Source of the DNA: Mixophyes australis
Taxonomy: Eukaryota > Chordata > Amphibia > Anura > Limnodynastidae
DNA: 64,000 nt
Assembly (NCBI GenBank): GCA_036250195.1
Contig: JAVHZZ010000003.1
Span: forward strand, 60,305,289 to 60,369,288
Direction of reading: 5' to 3'
Part shown: positions 1-12,800 of the stretch, one piece after another
Layout of the letters: each line of letters opens with the position of its first letter
Position numbering within the stretch: position 1 is the stretch's first letter
Translations under genes and position numbers: made by a program
The notes under the pieces: generated by a model
The model's input: the letters and a program-made list of their open reading frames with translations, nothing else
Database searches by the model: none
What the model was told of the DNA's origin: nothing

Positions 1-398
1 GCCTAACATTCACATAGACCACATCTGTCCTAGTATGTGATCTGATGGTTGCATATACACAAAAATATGGCTGAAAATGAATGCTTCCGCTTACATATAT
101 TGAGTTACATGCACCTTGGGATATATGTAACTTTAAATCTAGTTATAGATGCGGCTGGAGCAGAGCCCCATTTAGTGGAGGATGGTATGCATTCAGAACG
201 AACCTTGGTAAAAAAAAATGCACATAAAAAAATCATATTTACATGCTTAAATTATGTCTCAAGCATGTAATGGTGCATCCGGCTCAAAAATAGTAGCAGT
301 ACTTGCATAGGTCAGGTTAGACGGTACAAGTGTGTACAGATAATGTAGAGATGGCGTAGAGAAAGTGTAGAGATGTGGCTTGACATTGTTAGTAGTAA
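1..398. other. Intergenic, nothing recognised
   Basis: AT-rich DNA. Short open frames are present but have no recognisable domain, no supporting context and no repeat signature that I can name. Confidence 0.6.
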
Positions 399-648
399 AT
401 CATCATCATCATCACCATTTATTTATATAGCGCGACTAATTCCGCAGCGCTGTACAGAGAACTCACTCACATCAGTCCCTGCCCCATTGGAGCTTACAGT
501 CTAAGTTCCCTAACACACAGACATACTAGGGACAATTTGTTAGCAGCCAATTAACCTACCAGTATGTTTTTGGAGTGTGGGAGGAAACCGGAACACCCGG
601 AGGAAACCCACGCAAAGACGGGGACAACATACAAACTCCTCACAGATA
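399..648 (-). mobile_element. tRNA-derived SINE, tail and body only
   Basis: The minus strand reads a SINE body ending in the block GCGCTATATAAATAAATG followed by a short (GAT)n tail; on the plus strand the (ATC)n run opens the copy. The same sequence occurs complete at 17153-17475 and, on the minus strand, at 54597-54935. This copy stops before the tRNA-like head with the Pol III A and B boxes, so it is 5'-truncated. The stretch GTTTCCTCCCACACTCCAAA is shared by all three copies. The identification rests on this within-window comparison plus the tRNA-like head of the other copies. Confidence 0.8.
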
Positions 649-1349
649 GTAAATGCTTACGTCACATTACCCTATTTGTGCACAATATAATAATATAATG
701 AAGTGTTATATATGTGAGAGAATAGCATCTTGACAGTGTTATTAATAAATGTGAAAGTCACATTTTGCATATAACATGTAATTAAATACAAGCAGAATAA
801 CAAAATACAAATTATATTAAATTAAATAGAAGCATCTGTAGTATTCCCCTTTAAATTCAACATATGTTTGTATTTAATTTAATCAAACCAAATAGAAATC
901 TTCTTTTCTTCTGTAGTAATGGAAACATCACTGAAGCAAATAGACAGCCGTGACTTCATGTAATATAGTCACCAAGCTAACGATATTAGTGCTATCAACT
1001 GGAGAGGCCAATACACAATCAGCAGATAGATAGAGTTGTATATAGTCATCATCACTGTCTATCAGTGCTCCTGCCCTCCAGCAACCGCAAGAGATATGCC
1101 ACCTAAAATCCGTACCCGTGGATGTGTTCCCGTCTGGTTGTATCACATGAACATGCCCTTAGTGTACTCATACTACACTTGCCCGTCTCTGCCTTTCCCT
1201 ATACCACCTCTTTAGGCATATGAAGACATAAGTCACGTATATGTAAAATTGTGTATACTGACCTATGTGTGCGCATATTTGGTGTACATGCGCAGTACGG
1301 CCTATGCTATGTAAAGAAAACAGATGTTCGGTCAACTATAAATAAGTAC
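649..1349. other. Intergenic, AT-rich
   Basis: No gene or named repeat is recognised. The part from about 660 to 900 is strongly AT-rich. Confidence 0.5.
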
Positions 1350-1810
1350 TTGAATGTGGTATGTGAAAAAGTTTGTGTACCCTGTCAGTCAAAATTTAGT
1401 AATATCGCCTTTGAAAGGCTTTACACTTTATTTGTAACCAGCTAGGAGTCATTCTATTCTTGTTATAAGCACTTTTCCTATATCCTTGCAGAACTCTTCT
1501 AGCTTAGAAATATTTTTAAGTCTTCTTGCATGCACTGCATGTTTTCTTCACATATTTTCAATTGTTTGAAGTATAGGGGCTGTGAAGGCCAGTCCAGTAT
1601 CTCCATGGCTGTTTCTCAGGTCTGATATGGATCTTTGTCTTGCTATAATAGCAAATTTCTCTTCAGCTTTGTCACTGTCTCTAGAATTGATTGATATTTA
1701 GTTGAACTCATACTTCTTTCCACCCAGACAATGTTTCTTGTGCCAGCAGTTGCCACACAACCCCCAAAGCATGACAAATCTACCTCCATGCCCAGGTCAT
1801 ATTAGGGGCG
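1350..1810 (-). pseudogene. Decayed Tc1-like transposon fragment
   Basis: The plus strand carries short phrases that recur in the antisense of vertebrate Tc1-like transposase genes: a TTTGTGTACCCTGTCA block near 1370-1390, a CCTTGCAGAACTCTTCTAGC block near 1490, GCTGTGAAGGCCAGTCCAGT near 1580, and a CCCCCAAAGCATGACAAAT block near 1765. Their order fits a transposase gene read on the minus strand. No open frame of useful length survives and no terminal inverted repeats were found, so this is a relic. The call is from memory of the family and is not an alignment. Confidence 0.5.
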
Positions 1811-2101
1811 TGTTGAAGTCACAGGGGCATGCAAAGCCCTCGTCAAATGCTAAGCCGTGCCAAACCCCCTCCCTCCTTCTACAAACACTCTTGGATTGCT
1901 GCACGCACCCAAGTCAGATACCTCCCAAATTCCTACAAGTCGGGCCAATTTTGGCGACAGTTGGACAGTCCCTTCATAGTGTGACTCTCTCTTATGAAAA
2001 TCAGGAAAGTTGTGAGGTAAAGCCCGGGCCATAAGAAGGCCAATAAGTGACACATGTGTCCTGGGGAGCTATTTGAACAATCCTGTTGAAAAAAATACAA
2101 T

Positions 2102-2417
2102 GGGCCTGATTCATTAGGGAAAGTAAAGCAAAAAAATGAGTAACTTTGCACCTGGGCAAAACCATGTTGCATTGGAGGGAGAGGTAAATTTAAAATGTGG
2201 GGACAGATTTACAGTTGTGGTTAGGCATGTCCTAGATCAACTTTAAATTTTACAAATAAAGCTATCAAGTATTTGTGTGCTACATGAAAAAGAAGCCAGT
2301 ATTTAACTTATGTAAAAAAATAATAAACTAATTTGCACCCCTAGCATTATAACATGGTTTTGTCCAGGAGAAAATGTACTCTTTTTTTTGCCTTACTTTC
2401 CTTAATGAATCAGGCCC
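2102..2417. repeat. MITE with GGGCCTGATTCATTA ends, copy 1
   Basis: The element begins GGGCCTGATTCATTAGGG and ends CTTAATGAATCAGGCCC, so the ends are inverted repeats of about 17 bp. It is flanked on both sides by AAT, a possible 3-bp target duplication as made by PIF/Harbinger-type transposases. A second copy with nearly the same interior lies at 58137-58447. It has no coding capacity; an open frame across its right half is incidental. Confidence 0.75.
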
Positions 2418-4502
2418 AATATTCGTTAGTTCACTTGATAGATCATTTTCAGAGACAGAGAATGACATACATTTCCCTGCATATACCAACAACAGACAGC
2501 AAAATTATGACAACTATGGGAATTTTGTTTTCTATTTTTAAGGGCTACCCCTAAGTCTATCAGAAATCAGGCTGGTAAAAGGTAACTAAGCATTTTATGT
2601 TTCAATATTTTTCCTACTGGTGAAATGATTGGATATTTTCTCCTCTGTCTTGCAGAAGATCCATTTTCATTCTGCAGCCTGACAGTCATTCTGTTACATG
2701 CCAACTCAGACATACTAAATCACTGGCTCATTAAATATTAATGAATGCAAAAGGTGGTGTGGCCATAATATATTACAGAATAGGATTAGCTTTGCTTTGG
2801 ATGAGAAACAGGGTTGTAGAGAGTGCATGAAGAAATCCACCCCAAGAATGAAAAGAAAGCTCAAAGAATAAAACCTGACAAAATGTAAATTAGATTCTGC
2901 CACCATTCCATCATTTGCGTTTTTACACACAGGCTCTTTGTGCAGGAGCAAGCTTAAATCTGCACAGAGGAGGCATTTGCAAATAAGAGATTCATCTCAC
3001 AGTCAAATAGAATACCCATGAGGGCCGTAACACTGTGTACATCTATGGAGCTGCCTGCATCAAGATGCAGGGAAAAGGAATTGTTTCTAGACTGCAACGG
3101 AATCAGTAATACAGAGTGAGTTTTTTTTCCTCGTCTGATGGTAATTCAGACCAACACCAGGATATTGCCTGGAATTGAATACACAGCAAACCTTTTCCAA
3201 GCGAGGGCATCTTGTTCAGTTACTGTCAGTACATGTTCACGTCAGTTGATTATGTTGTAGAATTCTTGTCACTTTATACTGAGAATTGAAGTGGTTCGCC
3301 CTCCTGCATTGCATTGTAACAAAAAAAAAAAAAAAAACCCACATGCATAATTCTCTAAATGCTCCTGTAAGTGCATCGAGTGATCACCGGTCACACTTAT
3401 TAGTCGAATAATGGATTTTACAGCAGGAGATACACCAGTTTGAAATAGGGAGATGCCAAATTGTGGTTTATAGACCAATATCTGCTGGTCTCTCATTGCC
3501 ATAATTTTACCATTTCTATAACTGATATGGGCATCAGTGGTATATTTTCTTAGTAAGTAAATGAAAGCCCATCCTAACTAATTATACAGTATACAAATAC
3601 ATATATTATTGTGTTAAATCCAAATGCCACTTAATGAAAATATTCTTTTTAAAATATTCTATTCCCCATAGCCTAAAATGTAATTTTCTTTGATAACCCC
3701 CATCAAGAATTACAGTTACAGGTTCTGATGATAAGTGCCTTAAACTGTCTATGCTATTTTGAAGTTTCTTTTCGGTTGTCATGGAAACCAGTGACTCTCG
3801 GGTACCAGTTCGATATATGAAAGTCTCCGCCCCCAGCTGCATTGTCCCTAATGTGAGGGAACTAAAACCATCAGCTTGAATCTCTGTTTGTGCTGACAGT
3901 TTACATTTCCTGACATCAGGTAAATGAAGGGGAGGGGGGGGGGGGGGGAATATCTCAAACCGCCTATGCAGATAGATTTCCACTGGTAATTTCAAGCAAA
4001 TGACATTTACTGACTTCTCCCTCCTTCCTGCATTACTATGAGGAGCCCTAATGACAGGCAGCATCGGTAGTGGAATATGGGTTTTAGAACCGGTGATGTC
4101 CAAAACTATCCTAAAAAATATATAAAAAAACCTTATTTTAAATTCTAAATAAAACTCAGTTGTGCACAATGCAAAACTCTAAAGCAGATGGGAAGAGGGT
4201 CAAACATACAGCATCAGGCAGTTCCTGGGCCAGGCAACCTGTTGACAGCTGTCACTTCCACCACTGTAACTGTTATGTGCCATCACATTCCAAGTTATGG
4301 TGTTTTTAGAGTGGTGAGGTGTTCAGTGGAGACACAATTTAGAATCTTTGTCTCTAATCAGGAATATATATGAAAGGGGAAGAATGTCGCCTTAAATGTG
4401 TACACTGAGTCAAGTCTGGATGCAAATTGCCATAATTCATGTGTTTAAAAAGAGTTTGCAACTTTTGCTTATTTCAGCCCATATTCAGATCAACGCTATT
4501 CG
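2418..4502. other. Intergenic, no gene recognised
   Basis: Contains a 17-bp A run near 3320-3337 and a G run near 3937-3949. A 187-codon minus-strand open frame at 3606-4169 crosses the G run (read as polyproline), has no recognisable domain and is probably chance. Confidence 0.5.
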
Positions 4503-4783
4503 CATACTTGCCAATTTATGGCAAGTTTGATCTGGGAGCTGCCGAGGGAAAGTGGGCTTGCAGGGGGCGGGGCTCCAAAAATTTGCGTAATTTTGGCCCC
4601 ACCCCCATGACGCGCCATTTTACAGCAGGGGGGCGGGACCAAATGCTGCATTTTGGACCTAATTCTGCCCACTTCACTAGAAAGTGGGAAGATGCGGGAG
4701 ATTGCCATACTCTCCCGGGAGTCCGTGAGACTCCCCCGAAATGCGGGAGTCTCCCGGACATTCCGGGAGAGTTTGCAAGTATG
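4503..4783. repeat. MITE with CATACTTGCCAA ends, copy 1
   Basis: Starts CATACTTGCCAATTT and ends TTTGCAAGTATG, giving imperfect 12-bp terminal inverted repeats. The interior contains repeated CTCCCGG/CCGGGAG words that can fold (about 4710-4770). Related copies are at 51273-51575 (same orientation) and 62570-62775 (opposite orientation). Noncoding; overlapping open frames on both strands come from its GC-rich sequence. Confidence 0.75.
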
Positions 4784-6243
4784 GCTATTCATAAGATACG
4801 TTATGATTTGAATAGGGGTGGAAATAAATTGTGTATAATCTGTACGTTCCATAAGAGTAGACACATATAACAAACTGAAGTATATACGCTCAAGCGTATG
4901 TACAATGATTTCACATCAGTACACAGATAACATTAATTTGATCATAAATTAAAATAACAACTGTTAACAATATAATAGTTAAAAAAAGTTTTCGAATATC
5001 CATAGAATTCTTTTTTTTTATTTCCAGAAATTATTTTAAATGAACGAAATAAATAAATCTTCAATGCGGCAGTGCATACAATGCGTTTTGAAAATATATC
5101 TTAAATACATACAGTTGTACGGTGATAGCTACTAAGACCCATAAGTGTAATTTTTTAATCAGACTATGCTGTGTCAGTCATCATTATCATCCGGCATTAA
5201 GGCCTGTCCTGTGGCGGGTGTAAAAGATACGGCTGATAACAAACGTACGTACGCTAAGCACAGGATTTGAATTAGCCACTTCTGTGTGAATACACCCTCA
5301 CTGTATATGGCTTACATTAGTCCGTCCCGTCACTCCCCTGTTCCGCCTCTAACGTCATAAGGGGTCATAAGTGTCAGATACATGCGAATATGAGTTTTGT
5401 GCAAGTGCCTTCAGATACGTAAGTTTGGTCTCTGGGCACACAAGGTGTGTAATCACGCAAGACATACACAATTTTTGTGCGTCCAGATTGGAATCAGGCC
5501 CATTATCTCCTTACACTGTTCTGGATAGTCTTGTTAATCAGCCGTCCACTTACTACACTTTTCCTCATTATGCCTATTCCAGTCCTTTCACCACTTTAAA
5601 TAACTTACTGTATTCAAGACAGTATTAGATCCATAGTAACAATGCAGATGCAGATGTATGAAACAGTATCTTTACTTATACAATAATGTTACAACATATC
5701 TCCAATAACACAATCTTACACACTGAACACATAAAAGTTCAACATACATGATGCAATATCCGTGTGTAGGGGCTTTCATTTCTATTACTGATTTCTTCAT
5801 AAATGTGTATAAGTACCTTCCTCATGTAGGTATATATGTGCATGTATGCATGTATCCCAGATTCCACTATGATTCCCATGTTAGCAGCATTGGTTCAGTA
5901 TGCACTTATAGTACAGCAATATCCTGATATCATAATGGAGCACAGATTTCTTATAAACAGTATAACAAACTAGCAAATTATTCTTTTCACAAAACCTTTG
6001 GTCGCAATACGTATATCACTACTCGCATCCAATATATATCCTGTTCAATACAATATTACTGCTGCCAATATACGACTCCTATTATTATGCAAAGAACTAA
6101 CTTCACTGCCTCCAGTACAAACACCATCTCTGTTCATGTGCATAAGCATATCGCTGCTCCTGTATATAGACACAATGTAAAGAACTCTGCCCTCCATATT
6201 ATAACACACTGTAAAACACACTATACTCCATATACCTCACTGC

Positions 6244-6247
<4 letters not shown>
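4784..6247. other. Intergenic, no gene recognised
   Basis: No supportable gene. Sequence around 5160-5360 is GC-richer and may be old repeat, but I cannot name it. Confidence 0.5.

Positions 6248-6306
<59 letters not shown>
6248..6306. repeat. Compound (CT)n-(AT)n microsatellite
   Basis: A CT dinucleotide run of about 15 units passes directly into an AT run of about 14 units. It abuts the right-hand end (plus-strand left end) of the Helitron-like element. Confidence 0.95.
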
Positions 6307-6307
<1 letters not shown>

Positions 6308-6309
<2 letters not shown>

Positions 6310-6707
6310 AGTTAACCCGTGCATGATACTCATGCATTCTAGTCAAATCAAGCTACTTAAGGTGTTAAAAAGGTTCTTGTCGTGCATTTGGGCCTAGCCC
6401 AGGCCTCCTCAGGGGAAGAGCGTTACTTCCCGACGCAAGCGCCCTTTTTTAACATGGTTTTGTCCACATGTCACCACCTCATCATTTTTTTCCATCACCT
6501 CATCCTTCATCTTCATCGCCACATCCTTCATCAAGCTACTTAAGGAGTTAAAAACTCCCCACTGTCACCCCCGGCAACCACCAACCACTCCCAACTGTCA
6601 CTTCTCCTTTAAGAAATATATAGGTCAGTGTATAACTCTGCCCAGCAGGTGGCGCTGCAGATTGTTTTTTTTTTCCACACACGCCACTAGGCATTTATAT
6701 AGTAGAT
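6308..6707 (-). mobile_element. Non-autonomous Helitron-like element
   Basis: Read on the minus strand, the element starts with TC (TCTACTATATAAATGCC), is preceded by A, and ends with CTTG followed by T. Just inside the 3' end is the hairpin TGCATGA-GTA-TCATGCA. Helitrons start with TC, end with CTRR after a short hairpin, and insert between A and T without a target duplication. The terminal CTTG departs from CTRR by one base. No Rep/helicase coding sequence is present in the 400 bp. The TIR of a hAT-like element starts two bases beyond its 5' end. Confidence 0.55.
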
Positions 6708-6708
6708 T

Positions 6709-7555
6709 AGAGATGCTCAGGCTCAGTTTCTCTGGAACCGAACACACCCGAACTTAGGGGATCCAAGTACCGAGCCAAGTCGGCTCGGTACTTTCGTGCT
6801 TTTTCAGAATTGAAAACAAGACAAAACGTCATTTTTACGTCGTCGGATCTCGCGAGTTTTGGAAACTATAAATACCACCCTCCACGGCGATCTAGTGCCA
6901 TTTGAAAGAGAGACACAGAAGGGGTAGCACACTGTGTAGAGCAGTTGGTCAGCCAAGTAGATAGAATTGAAAGAGGAGGGGGTAGCAGTGTTCAAGAAAG
7001 TCTACAGTGACATTCAGGAGAGCTCCATTGCTAATACTCATTGCAGAAAAATACAAATACTAGTGCTATCAGGGTTGGTGTAATCCTGCAGTCAAATTCT
7101 ACTGTGTTATATAGGTAACACACAAAAGGGAGAGCTCCATTGGTAATTCTCATTGCAGAAAAATAGAAATACTAGTGCTGTCAGGATTGGTGTAATTCTG
7201 CAGTCAAATTCTAATGTGTTATATAGGTAGCACAAAAAGGAGAGCGACGTTGCTAATTGTCATTGCTGAAATACAAATACTAGGCCTTGCAGGCTATTCT
7301 TCTGAATTTGCACAAAAAAGTGTACGGTGTTATATACACCCAAAGAGAAGAGCTCCATTGCGCCATTGCTAATTGTCATTGCTGAAATACAAATACTAGT
7401 CCTTGCAGGCTTTTCTTCTTAATTTGCACAAAAAAGTGTACACACCCAAAGAGAAGAGCTCCATTGCTAATTGTCATTGCTGAAATACAAATACTAGTCC
7501 TTGCAGGCTTTTCTTCTTAATTTGCACAAAAAAAGTGTACGGTGTTATAAATGTC
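6709..7555 (-). mobile_element. hAT-like element, one end only, with tandem repeats
   Basis: The plus strand begins TAGAGATGCTCAGG, matching the terminal repeat of the two complete hAT-like elements at 26652-29166 and 29861-31684. The GC-rich subterminal region with GGCTCGGTACTT (about 6780-6795) corresponds to their right ends, so this is the same kind of end in inverted orientation. From about 7015 it runs into degenerate tandem units of roughly 110 bp marked by AGCTCCATTGCTAAT and AATACAAATACTAG. The other terminus is missing: Gypsy-like sequence begins near 7560. Confidence 0.65.
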
Positions 7556-7559
7556 AGAG

Positions 7560-9140
7560 ACCAGTGAGGGCCACCAATAAAAGCGGGAAAGAAAGTCAAC
7601 CATTTTCATGATGCCGGCATGTCCAGCAAGTTTAGAGCTATGAACACATTGCAGTACTTTGTTGCTAAGTGAGTTTCCACAAAGAAACAACCAGTGGGAG
7701 GGACCCTGTCAAAGCCAAAATCTTAACAGGAGATATAATGGGTTTAGTAGGTAGAGGAGACCCTGAATCAGAGGGGACGAAGGATCTGGAGAGCACGTCA
7801 GCCCTAAAATTCTTTGTACCACGGCAGAAGGTAAGGATTAATTGAAATCTCCTAAAGAATAAGGACCAGTGGGCTTGGCGGGGATTCAAACATTTTGCAG
7901 ATTGTAAATAAGGTAAGGTTTTTATGATCTGTAAATACTGTAATAGGAAACCTGGCGTCCTCCAGTAAATAGCACCACTCTTCAAGGGCAACCTTATTAG
8001 CCAGAAGCTATTTATATCCAATACTGTAGTTGGCTTCGTTGGATGAGAATTTCTTAGAAAGGAAACCACAAGGCCTAAGAGTACCGACGGGGTCTTTCTG
8101 GGAGAGGACTTCCCCAATACCAATCGAGGAAGCGTCAACCTCTAAGGTAAAAGGTTTAAGTAATTCCAACTACTTCAGTACAGGAGCAGAAGAAAAAGCT
8201 TCGTTCAAGGCTTCAAATGCAAGAACAGCTTCATTTGGCCAAGACTTGAAAAGGGATCCTTTGTGAATTAGCGCTATGAATGGGGGAATGAGAGTGGAAA
8301 AACCTTTAATAAATTGTCTGTAATAATTTGTGAATTCAATAAATTGTTGAGTTGCCTTTAATCCGACGGGTTGAGACCATTTAAGAATGACTTTCACCTT
8401 GCTTGGATCCATTTGAAGTCCCATACCAGAGACAAGATACCCGAGGAATGGTACTTGAGAAAATTAAAAAAAGACATTTCTCCAATTTACAATGTAGATG
8501 GTTTTCTCGTAACTGGAGCAGAACTTCCATCATATGTAGGCGGTGAGAAGAGAGGTTCTTGGAAAAAATTATCATGTCATCTAAATAAACAAGAACAGGC
8601 TGATAAAGGAGGTTCTTGGAATACAGCGGGTGCGTTGCAGAGCCCAAACGACATCACAAGATATTCATAATGTCCATCTCTGGTATTAAACGCCGTCTTC
8701 CACTCGTCTCCTTGCCGGATCCTGATCAAGTTGTAGGCCTCCCTGAGATCCAGCTTCGTGAAGATTTGTGCCCCATGGATCGAAGAGTTCAGGTATGAGA
8801 GGAAGGGGATAATGATTTTTTACCCTAATTGCATTTAACTCGCGCTAATCAAGGCACGGCCTAAGGGTACCATTCTTTTTGATGAAGAAGAATCCTGCTC
8901 CAGCAGGGGAAGAGGGTTTTTGTATAAATCCTCGTTTGAGATTTTCCACAACGTTTTTGGACATCGCCCGGGTTTCTGGAAAAGATAGTGGGTACACCTG
9001 ATCTCTAGGGATGCTCTTGCCTAGAATGAGATCAATGAGACAATCCCAGAGATGATGAGAAGGTAAAACCTCAGAGGCAGACTTGCTGAAGACAAAGAAT
9101 CGCAATTAGTCTCAAGAAGCATATTATGTGAAATGTAGTA
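7560..9140 (-). pseudogene. Decayed Ty3/Gypsy pol, copy 1
   Basis: Minus-strand fragments match the intact chromovirus at 20958-26094 in order. Nucleotides 8845-9105 encode the start of RT (WDCLIDLILGKSIPRDQVYP, then a PAGAGFFFIKK stretch). Nucleotides 8381-8647 encode RT with [11 protein letters not shown], the YLDD active site. Nucleotides 8170-8424 encode the RT thumb (QFIEFTNYYRQFIKGFS). Nucleotides 7665-8138 encode RNase H and its connection, ending in a DVLSRSF motif. The plus strand near 7610 (GATGCCGGCATGTCCAGCAA) matches the integrase N-terminal coding region of the intact copy. Frames change between segments. gag, protease and most of integrase are missing: RT begins about 100 bp inside the LTR, so an internal deletion removed gag and protease. 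Confidence 0.85.
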
Positions 9141-9229
9141 AAAGATCAGGGGCAGATGGTTGGTCCTGTCCTCTCATGGCCAGAGTATTCTGCCATGTTA
9201 AAACTACTGTAGGTACTTCCGACTGGTAT

Positions 9230-9863
9230 TGGCACAACTAAATAAGTGGATGCGGAGTCTAACATACCCCCGGTATTCACCACAGACCCCCGCAAGGAGG
9301 ACTTGGCTGTGTGAGGTGCGCAGGTCACGCTTCTCCAAGTTAGTCACCCGTGAGGTAGTGTGGAACAGGAATGGTCAAACGGTCCAGGTCAAAAGCCCAA
9401 CAGGAGCGAAGTACATGAGGATGATGCAGAGAACAGTCAGAGGGAAGCCAGAGGTCAAACCACACAGACGAGAGCGCTACCCGGGATAACACGAGAGAGG
9501 AGTCCGGGGATAAAGCCAATGGTCGGAGCCAAACACAATGCAGGAACAGGAACAGAAGGCTGGAGCTGGTGAACTAATACTCTGGCACCAGATACTGACA
9601 GACTGAGCTTTAAATAAAAGGCAGTGCTCACTGATAGGCAGGGGTGATTAGATGATCAGCTGCAGCTGAAACGCCAGCATAGCAGGTGAAGAGTGTCCCG
9701 TTGCCTAGCAACACGACACGGATATCATTGCACATGAACGTGCAGCGTGGCCACCCGGAACCAGAAAGAGCGTACCATTTCTAGGCAACAGGACGTCGGC
9801 TGCGAGAGGAGACAGGCGTCCATCCCTGGCACCTATGAGAAGTGCCGGGGACGGCACCTGACA
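9230..9863 (-). mobile_element. Gypsy LTR (5' LTR of decayed copy 1)
   Basis: On the minus strand the LTR begins TGTCAGGTGCCGTCCCCGGC and ends near GTTGTGCCA, consistent with TG...CA ends. The segment with GAGTCTAACA followed by GGTATTCACC and CCCCGCAAGGAGG (about 9255-9303) corresponds to the same block in the LTRs at 20958 and 25651 and in the LTRs at 54178 and 61679. Its position upstream of the minus-strand pol remnants makes it a 5' LTR. No matching 3' LTR is present. Confidence 0.7.
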
Positions 9864-12800
9864 CACAAATGCGTTGAAATTCAGCCTTTGCATTTGTAAA
9901 TTGTCATTTTTGAATAGAGCTGGGATAATGACAATCAATTAATTCTGCTGGGTGGTGTGGTTGGATTAGGACTGAAAACATTATGCAAAATTCTTCTGGC
10001 AACATGTGCTGAAATGTCAACAGTAAAAGAGGAATAAAACAAATATTTCACGTGACACTTTTAAAAATGACATCCGTCTCTTCTGTCCTGCATTAAGTTA
10101 ATCCGTGCCATAGGAATCATAAATATATATTTTCTTCTCACGTTAAGCAACCTCACATAAAGGGTTATATTTAAGTTGATCTAACTGTAAACAATGTTTG
10201 AGGGTTTGAAAAAGGGTTATATTTTGTGACATGACAGCCACAAGAGAGCATCTATGGTCTGTAAAGCAAATGTGGCGGATGAAAGTTATTTGTGCTATGA
10301 TAGAAAAAGATTCTGTAGACTATGCTGAGTTAATGATGGATACAGGAGTGATCATTCTAAACAGACCCAACACTTCCATTAGGCAACTGCACAGGGTGCC
10401 GGGTCATGGGGGCACCACTGAGGGTGGATACAAACAACAATAAGCCTGTGCCATTACTGTCAGTGAATCATTCAGTGACTCATTGCGCAGTAGCCAGTGG
10501 TGCCCCCCCATGCTTTTCTCCCAGTTAGCCATTCTCCACCCACAGAGGAGATGAGGAAGGTGTGTTGGTGCCTACATAGTCCTGAATAACAGCAGCAGTT
10601 GAGACAGCAGCAGATTTAATGACAGACAGTATATATTAATATATGTAGGTAAGATAGTGACTATAATAAATACTCAATTATCCTCCATAGCAGTATTAAA
10701 AAAATATAATAAAGGTTATTATTTGTGAATTTGTTGGCAGTATAAGGTCCTTATAGTCCATATCTGCATGAATATAAGGAATTTACCTGCAAATTGAATG
10801 TCCTGAATATGTGGAGTGTCCCATTTGGAGGAAAAGCTTTCTTGACAAAGATGGTGACCTTACTTGTAACTTGCTTATTTTTCTGCAACACTTTGGACAG
10901 AAAAGGTATCAGTGAACCTGAGAGCCTCCATATGGTGACTTATGTTCAGAGAGCACCCCCTCCCAGTATAATAATTAATCTATTGGTAAGTAAAATAAAT
11001 CAGTACTATTGGTGGATTAGATCCTACTTTTCCTGTGTAGATAAATCTAGCTTGTACTTTGGTTTTGTTAAAATTTTTGTGGTTGAAAAGGAAAGTATAA
11101 ATATGACATATCCATAAATCAAGTATGTGTGTGTGTTTGTGTGTGGTGGGGATGGGGGTTGGTTATGGTGGGTAGAGGGTATTTGGAGAATGCAGGTATG
11201 GTAAACTGAAGCTTTGCCTAGGGTGCCCAGAATCCCTCCACTTACCCTGATTCTAATGAACTCACATATATGGTACAGCAGCTTTAGAGGAAACTAGAAC
11301 CATAAGTAGGGTGTATGAAGATGAAATATCTGACTGGATGTGGTTACTTGTTTCAGAGAAAGCTACGTTGAAATTACTATTTTAATGCTATTAAGAGTTG
11401 AAATCCTGATCAGTGCAAATGTGTGGGCCTGAGTTTGCATGGAATTGACTATATGACTATTAAAGGTTCACCTATAACTGATAAACCTTTGCAGCATCAT
11501 GAGCTAAAACATACAATGGAAATAGAAATGTGAGGTACATTGTATTCATGAGACACAAGTGCAAGAACAAATTAATAAAAAGTTGTACAATAAACTGTCT
11601 TCCTTAAAAATGTCATTTGGACAACAGAAGAACCTGAGAGATTGAAAGTAAAAAGCTGTCAGAGGAGCTGTTCAAAATACATTCACATTTAGAGCTTGAA
11701 AAACAGACCTTCAAAGCATGTTTGGAAGAGAGTGCTCTCACTGCACTGCAAACCAATCACTTAGAGGTAGAAAATGTTCAAGACTGCACGGGGGAAAAAG
11801 AGACTGCTTTAACCTTGGTAGCAGACATCCATGTAGCTGTACAAAAAGAGAGAGTGTAAAATCAAGGTTCTTAAAGAGGAGCCAGCAAGAGGGAGAAAGC
11901 TGTCACTGCTTAACAGCATCAGATGTTGACATACAACTGAAAGTCTGAAGAATGTGAAGAATTGGACAAAAATGCCCTGAAAATAGAACAAAAAGTCTGA
12001 AGACAATCAATACAAACATAGAACACTACACATACCCAAGGTGACCTGATAACTAGACATAATTATACTATAATTCCATTACACTCTATACAACCTGTGG
12101 TGGTTGCAGGATAGGTGACGCTAGTTTGCCACCTGTTCAGACCCTGGAATTTGGAATCCAAAAGGTGCGTGACCACATCTGTCTGCAGCTCAAAACAGGG
12201 CTCAGAAAGGAGCTGTGTGTCCTAGAAGTGATAGAAAATCTAAGACCAGTTGGAGATGGACAAGTGGTCTGTTCCAGGAGACTGAAATCCACCAGACAGA
12301 GGCTCAGTGAGGAGCTCAGTAGAGGGCAGTGTGAGGCCATTGTGCTGCTACCTTTGAACTAATTCCTGTCACAAGACATAAAACAATACACCTCCCAACA
12401 TGAATTGATACTAAACCATACTTTACTCCTCTCCAGAAGGTCAGGTGTCAGAGGGAGCATGGTGAGGTCATCGAATCATCACGGTCCTGCCCCCAGCTAT
12501 GTAATGCCAAGGGTCACAGCATTGCATGGCACGGGGGTGTGTGGGCACGAGTTGTGCCATTGAGTCCCATCTCAAGATCCCAGGAGGATGTTTACTCTTC
12601 TGAGAGTCCAGGAGAGTAGACAAGAATGCACTAAACAGGATCATGATACAGTTCTATTACACTGTACACTGTACGGACAAGGGAATCTACACCTCCGCAA
12701 TGACCTGAGCACTGGGCATGATCAACATACAATTCCAGTTCACTTTATACAGACATACATGTCCTGACATGTCCTGACCACTGGACATAGTCATACTACA

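Noticed and set aside
3606..4169. 187-codon minus-strand frame as a host gene
   Set aside because: No domain, passes through a homopolymer run, and has no supporting signals.
9229..9572. Plus-strand frames over the LTR as genes
   Set aside because: They are antisense readings of a Gypsy LTR.
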